Assembly (NCBI GenBank): GCA_946894095.1
Contig: OX335658.1
Span: 15,305,001 to 15,369,000 of the forward strand
Origin: Incurvaria masculella
Lineage: Eukaryota > Arthropoda > Insecta > Lepidoptera > Incurvariidae
Length of the DNA stretch: 64,000 bases
Direction: 5' to 3'
The translations under genes were made by a program, and so were the position numbers. Positions within the stretch are counted from its first letter, which is position 1, and every line of letters starts with the position of its first letter. Positions 44,225-55,476 of this stretch are shown here, piece after piece. The notes beneath the pieces were generated by a model. That model searched no databases, had not been told where the DNA came from, and saw only the letters and a list, made by a program, of their open reading frames with translations.

Positions 44225-44420
44225 TTGTAGAGGCTTATACCGGCTATAAGCTCAGTGGCGCGGGGCCTAGCTCCAACCGCCAGAGGTTTTAGGTTTATTC
44301 CTCGCCCAGTTCACGCCCTACTTGCTTCCTCTTCACGATTGCGATGCGATCGATGAAATGTTGGTCGAAGCGGGATTTAAAAGTTTTTCCATTTAGTTCA
44401 TATTTACTTGTTAAGACATA
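44225..44420 (+). mobile_element. SINE head fragment
   Basis: AGCTCAGTGGCGCGGGGCCT (A-box side) and TTTTAGGTTTATTCCTCGCC (B-box side) followed by degraded body with GCGATGCGATCGATGAAAT. Confidence 0.5.
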
Positions 44421-45429
44421 AAAACGAACAGGATTACACTACATCAGCTAAACAGCTGACAGAATAATTCCTATTTTTTTATGACTTCTTGAGAAAATTA
44501 CGTAATTAATAATCGGAACTGAGATGAAATGCTTGTACAACTGAAGATGTAAGTATTTAAACATAATATGTAATGATTTATCGTTATAACAAAAAAGACA
44601 ACCATTCAAATAAAATAAAAAAATAAATTTATATATGCCTGCGGGACATAAAATGAAATGCATGAAGAATAAAGAGTAGAAAGCGCTGTCACTCCAAAAT
44701 GTTTTTAATATATTTTCAAATGCGTTGCGCTTTTAAGGAGAAGGTCCTGGCATGGTTCCTAATTTATATGGGAATATAGTGTGCTGTCCATCTATTTTTA
44801 ATTACAAAAATAACGTCCTAATTAGTGGAATTCCCTACGACATTTTCCCATGAGGAGTTACTCATAAGTGCACCTTAAAAATTAAATTTTAAAGTGGAAC
44901 TAAAACATTCGTTCAATACTTATAAGTAAAATAAAACAAAAGAACACACTAATGAACCTCTCTTATAAATAAGCCTCTTTGCACTCGGAATAAAAGTACT
45001 TCTTGTTACTTCATTTAGTCGAAAGTTTTCGAGACACAAAATGCTTCTGCATCCATTTACAATGTACGTCAAAGCCCTGCCTTGCAACCATTAGGCGCAA
45101 ACTTGTTCGCGAACTGTAACTAGTATAGCCACTTAGAAAACTTGTATCTTCTAGGCGACGAGATTTCGAAAAGACGAATAAAGCCAGTCAAAATCAAGGG
45201 TGGTAAAATTTGTTTTAGTTTCGTGTAGGATACGATATAATAACTAATTTAATTGAAATACTATATTTGAAATGGTAAGTTGGAACCATGACCGATTTTC
45301 GATAGGATAAAGCAGAATGCCCGAAATAAATGCGGAATCGAGCTCGCGAGTTGGATGTAATAGGACAGTGCATTCAGTATTCGAATTTTAAATGAATGAA
45401 ATCCAATATATGAAATTATCTCTCAACAT

Positions 45430-45572
45430 CATTTTTTTTTCTGCAACCTGACATGGACGGCTAATACCGCACAACTATCGTAATGATATTAGCCCAATAC
45501 ACCACATTCCCAAATGAATTAGGTGCCATGCCAGGACCTCCCTTTATGAGCACGGCTACATTAAACTGGATG
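45430..45572 (-). mobile_element. SINE tail-half fragment
   Basis: Oligo-T then CTGACATGGACGGCTAATAC through TGAGCACGGCTACATTAAAC; the head half is missing. Confidence 0.7.
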
Positions 45573-45749
45573 AATCTTACAAGCGGTTATCAATAACCAT
45601 TCATTGGTTGCATTTTGATTTCCAATTGTGTCAAGACCAAATCACAATGAATGTTTATTACACACGATCCTTGTTTTTTGCGTAACATGTTCATAATTAC
45701 TCATACTTGAATCTCTTGAACTTTGAGGAGAAACATCTGTGATATGATA

Positions 45750-46395
45750 TGAGTCGTATTCACTACGTATAATATTCACAACGTATAATAGATTTTTTTT
45801 CAAAAAATTAAAACCATGCATATCGTATAATATTCACAACGTATAATGTTATACGTTGTGCATGAATAAAGTTTAAAAATAAAATCAACTCTTTGCATCA
45901 TGCAGAACGTATAATAGTCACAACGTATAATATTCCTAACATGAATTCACAAAAAAAGAAAACCATGCAGAACGTATAATATGCAAAGAAGCACTGCATA
46001 AAGCGCCCTAACAACGATACATTTAAGGCTGAAATTGCTACGAATCGATATTTGCTACAATTTCGAAAGGCCACCTTACGCTAATTGAGACGGTCGAAAC
46101 GTCACGTGCGAGTATACGCTTTAAAAGTATATACATAAGGGCGCTTATCGTATGAAAAGTTTTTGGATTATATGATATGCATGGTTTTCTTTTTTTGTTA
46201 AATAAAGATTATGATATTATACGTTGTGACTATTATACGATATGCATGGAGAAATAAGTAATTTTATTTTTTAAACTTCTTCATGAACTACGTATAAAAT
46301 TATACGATCTGCCGATTATACGTTGTGCATGGTTTTAAAATTTTGTTAAAATATGACATTATACGATCTGCATATTAAACGTTCTGCCGTTCGCC
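45750..46395. mobile_element. CGTATAAT-motif foldback element, copy 2
   Basis: Starts GAGTCGTATTCACTACGTAT and ends AACGTTCTGCCGTTC, collinear with 32583-33235 at roughly 90% identity by eye. Same arrangement of direct motifs on the left and inverted motifs on the right. Confidence 0.75.
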
Positions 46396-46563
46396 CATAT
46401 GGATATTATGTCTTACATTATGGCCTGGAAATTACAGTCTGCCAGTTTTATTTTTGAAAACGTATTTTCAAAAATCTAATATCCACAGTTCCCTGCGATA
46501 AAAAAGATTTCATATTATTATTGATACAATTTTGTCAAAATATGTAAACCAGAACTTCGTTTT

Positions 46564-46852
46564 TAGGGTTCCGTACCCAAAGGGTACCAAACGGAACATT
46601 ATTAATAATCATCCGCTGTCCGTCCGTCCGTCCGTCCGCCTATCACAGGGCTGTTTCTCATGAACCGTAATAGGTAGACCGCTGAAATTTTCACAGATTG
46701 TGTATTTATGTTGCCGATATAACGACAAATAAAAAAATTAAAAACAAATAAAAATAAAACCATACAAGAAACGTGATTTCTTTGGGTAAAATCTTGTATG
46801 ATGATACGGAACCCTTCGTGTGTGAGTCTGACTCGCACTTGGCCGATTTTGG
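46564..46852 (-). repeat. (GGAC)-core interspersed repeat, copy 4
   Basis: AGGGTTCCGTACCCAAAGGG, (GTCC)n at 46618-46638, and GACTCGCACTTGGCCGATTT at the far end. Confidence 0.82.
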
Positions 46853-46960
46853 TATTGAATTACCAGAGATTGCATTCATGTTGGCACCCGTTTTCTTTAT
46901 CCCTTCCTGTTATAGTGTCCTACTATTCTATGCGAACTTAGCCACAGAATAAGTAATACT

Positions 46961-47120
46961 TAGCCTGGTTTTCGCCGAATGCTGATTTATTTTAATAGAT
47001 ACTTAAAGTGCCTTTATTACTAACGTGCTGATTATCTTGTACAGGTATCGATTGCAAGCTGCTAAGAAAGGCCCCTAATATGTGGCGATTAAGCTAATCA
47101 GCAGGAGGTGAAAGGCCCTT
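46961..47120. repeat. MITE-like repeat 'CTGATT..CTAATCAGCA', copy 2
   Basis: AGCCTGGTTTTCGCCGAATG, TGATTATCTTGTACAGGTAT, TTAAGCTAATCAGCAGG; collinear with 29622-29762. Confidence 0.68.
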
Positions 47121-47609
47121 AGCCTGCCATCTCGAATTGTGGCACTACTCTATGCATACTCTGATTCTGCTGGCGCAAGACTGAGACGTCTGTGAAGCAG
47201 ATAAACTGTAACGTTTTGAGCCTCCGCCCCCGGAGGCACTTATTTTATTTTCTAATGGGGCCGGAAGTTGGCTGTTCGGAGGAAACATGCTGGATGGATG
47301 CTGAAGGCTCGACTTCTTTTTCATTATTACATCTTCATTCGTGCGACGCGTACTTGCCTCATCCAACATCAATATATGTGTTTTGTAAACCTTTCTGGCA
47401 TTAACATTGGCCAGTTCAGCAAAATAATACACAGCGAAGAAGAACTGGAAAGAAACTCCGCTGTTTTTTTTTTCAACGTCCACTTAGTCTAAATTTACAA
47501 AAGTGTTTTTTTTTTTAACAAAAGCATAGGTAAAACACTAAATTAACATGAATTCGCAAAAAATAACAATTCATGCCGTATGCAACAGTTCATGACATTT
47601 TATTTGCAG

Positions 47610-47756
47610 AGACTATCCCCACCAACTAACATATTGCCAATTGGAGCAGGCCAGTCCCCACAAACAGCACCCCTTCACGAGCATCACGCCGGGCACAGCC
47701 ATCACCTCTCTCGACTATATTTTAGGGAAAGAGATAACCCGAACCAAGGACCTTAA
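47610..47756 (+). CDS. Terminal coding exon of an unidentified + strand gene
   Basis: Strong acceptor (CATTTTATTTGCAG) followed by 48 codons in phase 0: RLSPPTNILPIGAGQSPQTA, then PLHEHHAGHSHHLSRLYFRE and NPNQGP, then TAA. Rich in Pro, His and Gln. The following 1 kb is AT-rich and repeat-poor, as expected for a long 3' UTR, with AATAAA near 47944 and 48107. The upstream exon is unknown; 29343-29414 ends in the matching phase. Confidence 0.55.
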   Translation, partial: RLSPPTNILPIGAGQSPQTAPLHEHHAGHSHHLSRLYFRERDNPNQGP

Positions 47757-48530
47757 AGCGATGCACTGCTCCAGTGGCAACAAAACACTGTGAAACAATT
47801 GCACATTAGGTTTTAATACTTACTATACGTTTTGACATAAACTACTACATTGAGCTGATCACATAGTTACATGTCCCTTTAAATGCTACCACCTGCAGAC
47901 CAGATTTTACTCAATCCCAAATTTGCAAGTAGGTAAAGAAATCTAATAAATGAACTGGGCCATGCTTAAAAATTGTTCGAAGTAATTAGAGCAATAGGTG
48001 AGATTTAAGGATCAAATACGTATTTGAAATGTTTTCACGCTGGCAATATTACACAAGCAATTACTATACCTGACTTAATTTAGTAAAAAGCAACTGATGG
48101 CAATGTTAAATAAATGTTTCGAAAAAAAAATCTTGAAGTATTGTGATCATGTCATGCTTAAAGTTGTTTTCTTTTATTTAATTGGAGAAATCACAGAGAC
48201 AGTTACACATAACACTTAAAAAAATAACACAGAAGTTACTTTCACTACGAATTATAACTGAAACTAATTGCAATGTTAACGAAATATAGGTTTTACACAA
48301 TAGTCATATATAATAAGCAATATTGTGAGGGTTACAAAAATGGACACATAAGATACTTGATTTATTAATCTACATTAACATGATTACAAGTTACGATAAG
48401 AAATTGCAAATGGTTTTTTTTTATTATGTAAAAAGTGATTAAAGTTACATAAAAACAGTGGACAGTTTCTTTATTGAAGGTATCTTAAATTCTGTGAATC
48501 AGTTATATAGAACAGAAAAGTATGACGTGG
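47757..48530 (+). other. Likely 3' UTR
   Basis: Repeat-free AT-rich sequence following the stop at 47756. Two AATAAA hexamers are present. No open frames worth reporting. Confidence 0.35.
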
Positions 48531-48539
48531 CGTTCTACT

Positions 48540-48720
48540 AGCAACTATTATTTAGATATTATGCATCAGAAGTGGGATACCTAAAATTTCGTTGTCCTAA
48601 TCTGAAGTGGAATTAACTATTAAGGTATCAGAAGTGGGATACGTAAGATTTCGTTTTCATAATCAGAAGTTCAATTTAGTATTAGGTAGGTGGGGTACCT
48701 AGAATTTTGTATTCCGTAAC
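48540..48720. repeat. Three degenerate tandem repeats, about 70 bp each
   Basis: ATCAGAAGTGGGATACCTAA, TATCAGAAGTGGGATACGTA and TAGGTAGGTGGGGTACCTAG each precede an ATTTCGTT/ATTTTGTA block and a TAATCTGAAGTG-like block. Confidence 0.65.
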
Positions 48721-49185
48721 AAATGTAGAAATATCAGAAGTAGAAAATGTATCCATGAACATATGGTATATAAAAGAGTGTGCATAACTACTCGCTTAAA
48801 CAAAATATAATGCTTCTATTAGCTGAATAGGGAACAGTCTTGTGGATGCATACAATGTCACTAGACAAAGTTAGCGCTACGTAAATCCTGAGGCAGAAAA
48901 CTGCAGGTTTGTGGATTATACCTCTGGATTTTCTTTTACGAGTTCAGAGTACTCAAACACAAAGTCGCGTCAGTGAAATGGTTCGCTGTCTTGTGAACAT
49001 AGTATTTTAGAGGTTCGGTCCTTGCTAAGAAGCTCAATATTTATATGATGCTAACCATGGCAGTAAGATTAAAAAAACTGTATTTTATTGTCGATGTGGG
49101 CAAAGTTAGGATTCACTGCAAGAAGTAAAACATTGGTATCCAGAGCCAATACAGCCCGTGTTGGTTCTGCTATTTAAACATAATG

Positions 49186-49605
49186 CATGTGGTCCCATTT
49201 CATAAATTCCCGTGCATGTCGTAAGTGGCGCCTAGGGGATTTGTCGATCGTCGCTCGTTGTGTAGGGGCTAGAGGACTGCCTGCCTTTATAGAGAGGGTG
49301 TTGGTTCAAATCCTCGCCCCGGTCATGTACCACTTTCTTTCTCTTTCTGAGTTTGATAAGTGCATTTCATTACGAATGCGAGCTGTTCTATGTTTCGGAA
49401 CCCGTGTAAAACTGTAGGTCCCGTTTCCCTACTATATGGCGGGTTAAGATCGCCCGGAATGAAACTAATGGTTGAATCAGTAATTAACAGTTGTCCATGT
49501 TTTTCACCCAGTTCAGTTTAGCCGTGCTCCTAAAGGGAAGTTCCTGGCATGGCACCTAGTTCGGGAGCGTTTTGTATTGGGCTATTATCATGACGGTAGC
49601 AAAAT
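49186..49605 (+). mobile_element. SINE copy with variant head
   Basis: The head includes CGTGCATGTCGTAAGTGGCG and a B-box GGTTCAAATCC at about 49303, then the standard body and AGTTCCTGGCATGGCACCTA. The variant head matches 28800. Confidence 0.7.
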
Positions 49606-49654
49606 AACGTGAAACTGTAAGCGTTTTTGTATTTACTGGTCCTTATTTACTTAC

Positions 49655-49835
49655 AGGGTTTAATCCCTTCTGAGTCGGTATTGCCGCATTGAATGAACGA
49701 TAGTCGAAGCGAAAATAATTATTTCCATGTTTTTCACCCATTTATGTAAATGCAGCCGTGCCATATAAGAAAGACCATGGTATGGGCACCTAGTTCCAAC
49801 ATGGTGTGTTGGGCTAATATTATGCCATCCGTATT
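49655..49835 (+). mobile_element. SINE body fragment
   Basis: CAGGGTTTAATCCCTTCTGA, GGTATTGCCGCATTGAATGA and TGTGTTGGGCTAATATTATG in body-to-tail order. Confidence 0.55.
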
Positions 49836-50044
49836 GATTGAATTATCCAAAAATAATATTTTTTTGCATAGTAAAATCTACGTACTCTTTTAAAGCATTG
49901 TTGAACAAAATTCATGTATCGGATTCTAATATCGGATTTCAATCCGAACTAAAGTTCATCATAGTTTGGTCTAGGCATTATTGTAAGCAAGATGCTAACG
50001 GGTAACCTTGGGATTACATCTAATAATAAGTAACGGATGGAAAC

Positions 50045-50132
50045 ATATTCCATGAGTACTATAAAATATATAGTACGCATGCAATATACTTACATGCGTA
50101 CTACATATTTTTATTGCGTCATGGAATATATT
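50045..50132. repeat. Foldback hairpin
   Basis: ATATTCCATGAGTACTATAA and its imperfect complement near 50112-50132 (ATTGCGTCATGGAATAT), with AGTACGCATG/CATGCGTACT inside. Confidence 0.65.
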
Positions 50133-50449
50133 TAAATAACTCCGAATATAAAACTTGATCGGAATCAACAAAACACAGAGAAATGAGGCTTCCTAGAGCA
50201 GATGTTCTCACGCGCTATTGACAATCAGCAATGCGTTTTGTTTCACATTAAAAATACAATATTTTTTTAGTAAAGAAAGAACGGACAAAATATCTCATTG
50301 CGATACCAGCCACCCTTTGTAAAATTTCAGTGTGGAATAATCACCACAGCGGGATCAGTTACGGTTATTTCTGCATAACCCACAACAGAAAGGATTTCAC
50401 ACAATAAATTGCAGCTGCACATTTTGATAACGCCCATACGTCATTTTTA

Positions 50450-50560
50450 TGCGGCGGAGAAGAATAATTTTATGGGAGCCATCTTGGATCCGGTTCGCCG
50501 TCTCGCCGCATTATGTCGGAGCTAGCGCCCCAAGCGGCGGTGCCTGGAAGTTTTTTGCTC
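50450..50560 (+). other. G+C-rich candidate promoter or first exon
   Basis: GCCATCTTGGATCCGG followed by CGCCGTCTCGCCGCATT and ATGTCGGAGCTAGCGCCCCA (Met-Ser-Glu-Leu-Ala-Pro-Gln) within AT-rich surroundings. No convincing donor is seen. Confidence 0.25.
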
Positions 50561-50779
50561 TCGCGGTTTAATGTTTGTGGTCTGGGTGAAGTATTTTGTA
50601 GGTTATGTTGGCGGATAAAGTTTTAGTGAAATGGTTGGATTTAGTTAAAGTAGACAAAGGATTGTGTGTTTCTTTAGGTTGATGCGCTCGTTTTGTTTTA
50701 GGCAGTCATTGGTAGAGGCACTGCTCTTCAAAGGTTTGGTTGCTGATTCGAGTCCCGCCTTGCAATTGCAAAATACGCT

Positions 50780-50980
50780 TCTTTTATTCTCATCCAATGC
50801 AATAGGCAGGCTAAACCCACCACCTACCATATGAATTCCGAACAACATAGCATCTCTCATTCGTGACGATGATGATTCGATGTGCACTTAATCAACTAAG
50901 AAAGAATAAGAAAGTGGTGCATGGACGGGTCGGGATTTGAACCTAGACGTCTGGCATTCAGGACCTCTTCTCTGAATTAT
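50780..50980 (-). mobile_element. SINE head-half fragment
   Basis: ATGAATTCCGAACAACATAG, AGAAAGTGGTGCATGGACGG and B-box complement GGGATTTGAACCTAGAC, minus orientation. Confidence 0.6.
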
Positions 50981-51117
50981 TTCTAGTAATTCGACATCTT
51001 TCTTGAGGTATGGGTTCCAAACTTGGTTAGCATAAACTAGAAGAAGACTTTTGCTTAATAGAGATTAAGAAATACTTTAGCAATAATGCATTTATTTAAA
51101 GAGTTTTATGACATAAC

Positions 51118-52590
51118 TAGCAGCCCGTCCCGGCTTTGCACGGGCATAATATCATTTCAAAAAATATTATTTGACACAATGATACACAAATAAACCCTTT
51201 TTACGTAGATAATAGTAGTATTAGAGAATGTAGGAATACATTGAAATATTTGAAATAAAAAAAACTTAGATATCATTATTACATGATTATTAGATATTAG
51301 AGAAATAATAAATTCAAAGTGCTATAGGGACAACCGCGGCATCCGACGCACTATTTATAGGCACGCTCCCGCCGCCCCGGTCGGCCGGTGCCGCCGCAAA
51401 CGCTACGTCCCGCAATTTTGAAATCTGTAATATCTTCGAAAATATTTTAAATCATGTTTGAAAAATGTTATGGCTTTTCACGCGGCAGGTAGAGATTCGT
51501 ATCTCTACCTGCCGCGTGAAAAGCACGGGTTACGGAACACATTCGAGCAGTAAAGAAGAAGGACTCCGCGAAGTCAGCTTTGTGTGAGCATAGCGAATCA
51601 GGACCAAATCACTGGATACGTTTCGATCAGGTTGGCATAATCGCCGCCGAAAAACGAACTATACCAAGATTAGTCCGAGAAGCTATCGAAATTAAGAAGC
51701 ACAGCAAATTCAATCGAGAAGACTCATTTAAGCTCTCTGCAATGTGGAACCCCGTGCTTCAGCCACTTAGAAGGGGCCAACGAGACGATAATATCGGCGA
51801 CGATATTGTCAGCTCATATTGTCTGTCATCTGAAGTTCGGACCGCAGCCAGACACATTTCCGCTTCCGCCCCCACTCACAGCTACGATTTACGCCCACGG
51901 CGAGCCTAGCGGTCACCTCAGTCGTCTGCTGCGCACGAGCGCGGCGGATGCCTCCTTGACAACGGGCTGAATGATTAGCTCGAAACGTCGGAGAATATCT
52001 CTACCTGCCGCGTGAAAAGCCGTAACTAACATTTTTCAAACATGTCTAACGACCGCGGTAACCTCAAAAGTTTCATTTAAATCATATGCTGTAAGGGGCC
52101 CTATATATCTATATTAAATCAACAATGTATTTAAGGTATTTAATTGGATAAGGATTAATGCTGTATTGGTTAAAATCGCTTTGAAAATTAGCCATTATTT
52201 GTCGTAAAAAGTAAATGCCAAAAATTATTTATTCTGGGATATCCACAAGATATAGACATATACCATCGCGGAGTTTTCTGTAGACTTTTTCAATGTATAC
52301 AATACTTAGTACATTATTTTGATAAATCTCGTAGGGTTCAGCCTGCGTTTGCAATGTAAGCGGAAAAAAAAAATTTTTACGACATCACATTGGAAACCTC
52401 AAAAATAACAGTATTTTACCGCTATTTAATGGATGTTATGATACATATAAACCTTTCTCTTCAATCACTCTATCTATCAAAAAAAACCGCATCAAAATCC
52501 GTTGCGTAGTTTTAAAGATTTAAGCGCACATAGGGATATAGTGATATAGGGACAGAGAAAGCGACTTTGTTTTAGACTATGTAGTGATAT
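51118..52590. repeat. Interspersed repeat interrupted by a Penelope-like element
   Basis: Begins ACTAGCAGCCCGTCCCGGCT and ends with CATCAAAATCCGTTGCGTAG and AAGCGACTTTGTTTTAGACT before TATGTAGTGAT, a widespread type of insect repeat. Related starts occur at 35040, 56520 and 60712. The Penelope-like insertion occupies 51450-52047. Confidence 0.55.
51450..52047 (+). mobile_element. Penelope-like element, 3' fragment
   Basis: Bounded by about 50-bp inverted repeats: CATGTTTGAAAAATGTTA plus TTTTCACGCGGCAGGTAGAG, and the reverse at the right end. The reading frame RVTEHIRAVKKKDSAKSALC, then EHS...FDQVGIIAAEKR, then RLVREAIEIKKHSKFNREDS, then LSAMWNPVL matches the segment that follows the GIY-YIG endonuclease in Penelope-like proteins. 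The stop is at 51909. The reverse transcriptase and most of the endonuclease are missing. Downstream, CTGAATGATTAGCTCGAAAC resembles the hammerhead motif of these elements with one inserted base. Confidence 0.72.
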
Positions 52591-52599
52591 AAAAATAAT

Positions 52600-53750
52600 A
52601 ATGTGATAAGATATCATTGACTTAGCAAGTGATCATGGTTGCATAGAAAAAGCAAAAAAACTATTTAATAAAATTAGGAATTATTTTCAGATAATTTACT
52701 TGATCACTGCACTTTTAGGCAGTTCGGGAGAATTAACTTACTAGTAATTCTCGTAATCTTATAACGTATCATGTGCCTAACATTATTAAGGATTCAATTA
52801 AATATCCTTTTTGGAGACCAATTCCATTGTAGATGCTATTTGTTTCGACGAACTTGGCATTCTTCCAAACCATTGACAATGAAGTGAGGTATTCGATTAT
52901 ATGGCCTGACGGATTCAATCAATATTTTTTCTGTTATCTCAGTCAGGGAAATTTGTGTGTTAGCTGGTTAGGATATCGGAATTGACAAAATACTGCCTCC
53001 ATTCTGTTATTCGTCACGGAGCTATGTAATACCACAGAGGCGGCTTATTTGAAGCCAATGTGCGTCTTAGTATCAGTAGGTATTGCTGTTTCGTCAAAAA
53101 ATGAATGTCTCTAATTAACGAGAATCTTTTTTGTGTTGGCGCGCGTAACGCGTATGTCAGAAATTGGTCGCAAGTGTTTGTATTTGATTCGGCACAGAGG
53201 AAATGCCTGCTCTAATCAATTTATTCTTGTTGCTAGCGGTTTTGATATCTGGCTGACAAATTGCGTGGTCAATCGACAGCGCTGTGGTTGATGAGCTTTG
53301 ATAAATGTGGCTGCCGCCGAATTTACATCAGAACAGATGGCAATATTTAACGTGAAAATAAACAACAGCAAAATATGACATAAATAATATTTTTTAAAAT
53401 ACAGGTTTATTTCTCATATGACATCTAGTGTACAACCTTTTTAATAAGGAGGGTAAAGTTAGCCTCGGCAGTTCAGCTACGTAACGCAGCGGCATTCGAC
53501 AATCGAGGTTACATCATCATGGGCGCTGTCTAATGATAAAAATAATAAAATGATTTATTGTAAACCACTAAAAAATTGTTTACAAAAGGCGGGCCTAATG
53601 CCAAAAGGCATTCTATTCCTACCTACCCTTGGGATGTAGTAAAGGTGCAAGGAAGCAGACAAAAAAGTACAAAAAGAGGTCTGAAATGTTATCAATATAG
53701 ACACATACTCAACAATAATACATATACTTACATCCTAATACTATAACACA
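52600..53750. other. No feature found
   Basis: AT-rich, no long open frame with splice support and no repeat matched elsewhere in the window. The same holds for most of 33460-35250, 44660-45400, 57320-57700, 59550-59880 and 61120-62240. Confidence 0.5.
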
Positions 53751-53754
53751 CATA

Positions 53755-53935
53755 TTTAATGGAATACTCGATGGGTGACCGTTTTGGAGTATTAGGTAAG
53801 TCTGGCCGTGGATTGGATTAGAACCACGGAATCAACACAGTAATAAAATAGTCCTTATTTCCACCTATTACCATGTGGCATTGAGTTAAAATTATAACAG
53901 TTTTTGTGGTGTGTATTAGCCATTCATTCCCGCAT
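53755..53935 (+). mobile_element. Degenerate 5S-SINE
   Basis: CGATGGGTGACCGTTTTGGA and TGGCCGTGGATTGGATTAGA match the 5S-head end, followed by a decayed tail with GTGTATTAGCCATTCAT. Confidence 0.5.
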
Positions 53936-53993
53936 CACATTTTTTCAAAGTAACCACACGGGTGCAATATATGATGTACATAGATGTACATCT

Positions 53994-54251
53994 TTAAGTT
54001 CGTCTCTTAGGATAATCTTTGCCCACTTTGAGCACGTCGGCAGCCATGGCTACAATACGAGTCACAAGGATCGCTGGCGACCACTGGAGCATCAAATACT
54101 TGCTTCGAATACTGAACAGAACAATGTGAGCAATGTTAGAGATTACCATGGTAGTGATATCATATTTACTCGATCGTGTTTTGTTTCCGCCAGTTAAGCG
54201 ATTGATTATTAAAATTTCCGCCGTCCCATTGGTACGAACTTTGATAACCAT
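53994..54251 (-). other. Protein-like open frame, unrecognised
   Basis: 85 open codons reading KYDITTMVISNIAHIVLFSI then RSKYLMLQWSPAILVTRIVA and DVLKVGKDYPKRRT. Hydrophobic stretches alternate with basic ones. No splice sites or family recognised. Confidence 0.25.
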
Positions 54252-54845
54252 TACGCTCTACGCAAAATATGCTCTTAAGCCTCCATATGACGCTAACCTC
54301 CAATAGTTTGGGTTTATTTTTATTTTATCTCAGCGTCGGTTAAGAATATACTCTGGTATAAAAATCGAAATATCGAAGTATTAACTATTATCTAGTGTAT
54401 GACCGTAAACCTGATTTAATGAGTTGCTTATATTCTTTAAAATAAGCCACCGCCGCTTGGAAAATATAAACTATTGACACAATTATTTTTTTTGCGGTGT
54501 ATGTGATCTTACATATTTATCTAGTGAATAAGCGTGAAAGACTTTGAAGGTCAAAAACCTAAATTTCGCTTCGTAGTTCTCGATTTTCACGCGCATTCAA
54601 CAACTAACCCTAACGCAAACTCAATGCTTTCGGAGATCGCCATAATCGTTTGTTTTCTGAACGCTGGAGTTAGTTGTCATCACTCATGGGTGTCTTTTCT
54701 CGGAACCCGAAGTCGACACGAGTCTTATTTTCTATGAATACTTTCTAAAATGCTTTCAATGTAAAGCTTACAATATTTTAAATACGTTTGGGCATGAAAT
54801 TCACAGGTATAACTGGCAAAATGAACTCTATTATTCATCATTCAT

Positions 54846-55254
54846 GAGCGGCTCGTAGCCTAGTGGCGCGTGGACTGGCCTAGCGTACCAGAGGCCTGGG
54901 TTCAGTACCGACATGAACCACTGTCTTTCTCTTTCCGAGTTCGATAAGTGCATTTTCATCACGAATGCGAGCTGCTCCATGGTTCGGAATCCATGTAAAA
55001 CTGAAGGTCCCCTTCCCCTACTAGGTGGTAGGGTTTAAGCCCGCCCGGGTTGGTACCATCGCATTGGATGAAAAGATGGTCGAAGCGGCAATGAAAAATT
55101 GTCCGTGTTTTCCATCCAGTTCAATGTAGCCGTGCTCATAAAGAGAAGGTCCTGGCATGGCACCAAATTCCTTCGGGAATGTGGTGAATTGGGCTAATAT
55201 CATAACGGTAGTTGTATGGTATTAGCCATCCATGTCGGGTCGCATAAAAAAAAA
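54846..55254 (+). mobile_element. tRNA-derived SINE with target-site duplication
   Basis: Full-length plus-strand copy: GAGCGGCTCGTAGCCTAGTG head, B-box GGTTCAGTACC, body, tail ATTAGCCATCCATG and poly(A). The 9-bp direct repeat ATCATTCAT flanks it (54837-54845 and 55254-55262), the signature of LINE-driven insertion. Confidence 0.93.
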
Positions 55255-55476
55255 TCATTCATAAAAACAAGAAAATCCAGGCAATGCGGGTCACGTTGTG
55301 CAACCGACAATCGAATATTTAAATCATGATTTATGTAAATACCTTTAACCTGCAATTCATAAACGACCCACGTCTAGAAGTCAACGCTCTACTGCGATGC
55401 AATTTATCTTGTTTCTGCAAAAGGTTGCATTGAGAATACAAATCGCACAGAAGTGGAAATACTCGACTGCGGTGCA

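Noticed and set aside
47145..47492. Overlapping frames of 112, 70 and 74 codons on both strands
   Set aside because: No consistent coding strand, no splice sites in phase with the nearby terminal exon at 47610.
49300..49320. Isolated tRNA gene suggested by GGTTCAAATCC
   Set aside because: It is the B-box of a SINE; no acceptor stem or anticodon arm can be folded. The same applies to 24950, 26955 and 50940.
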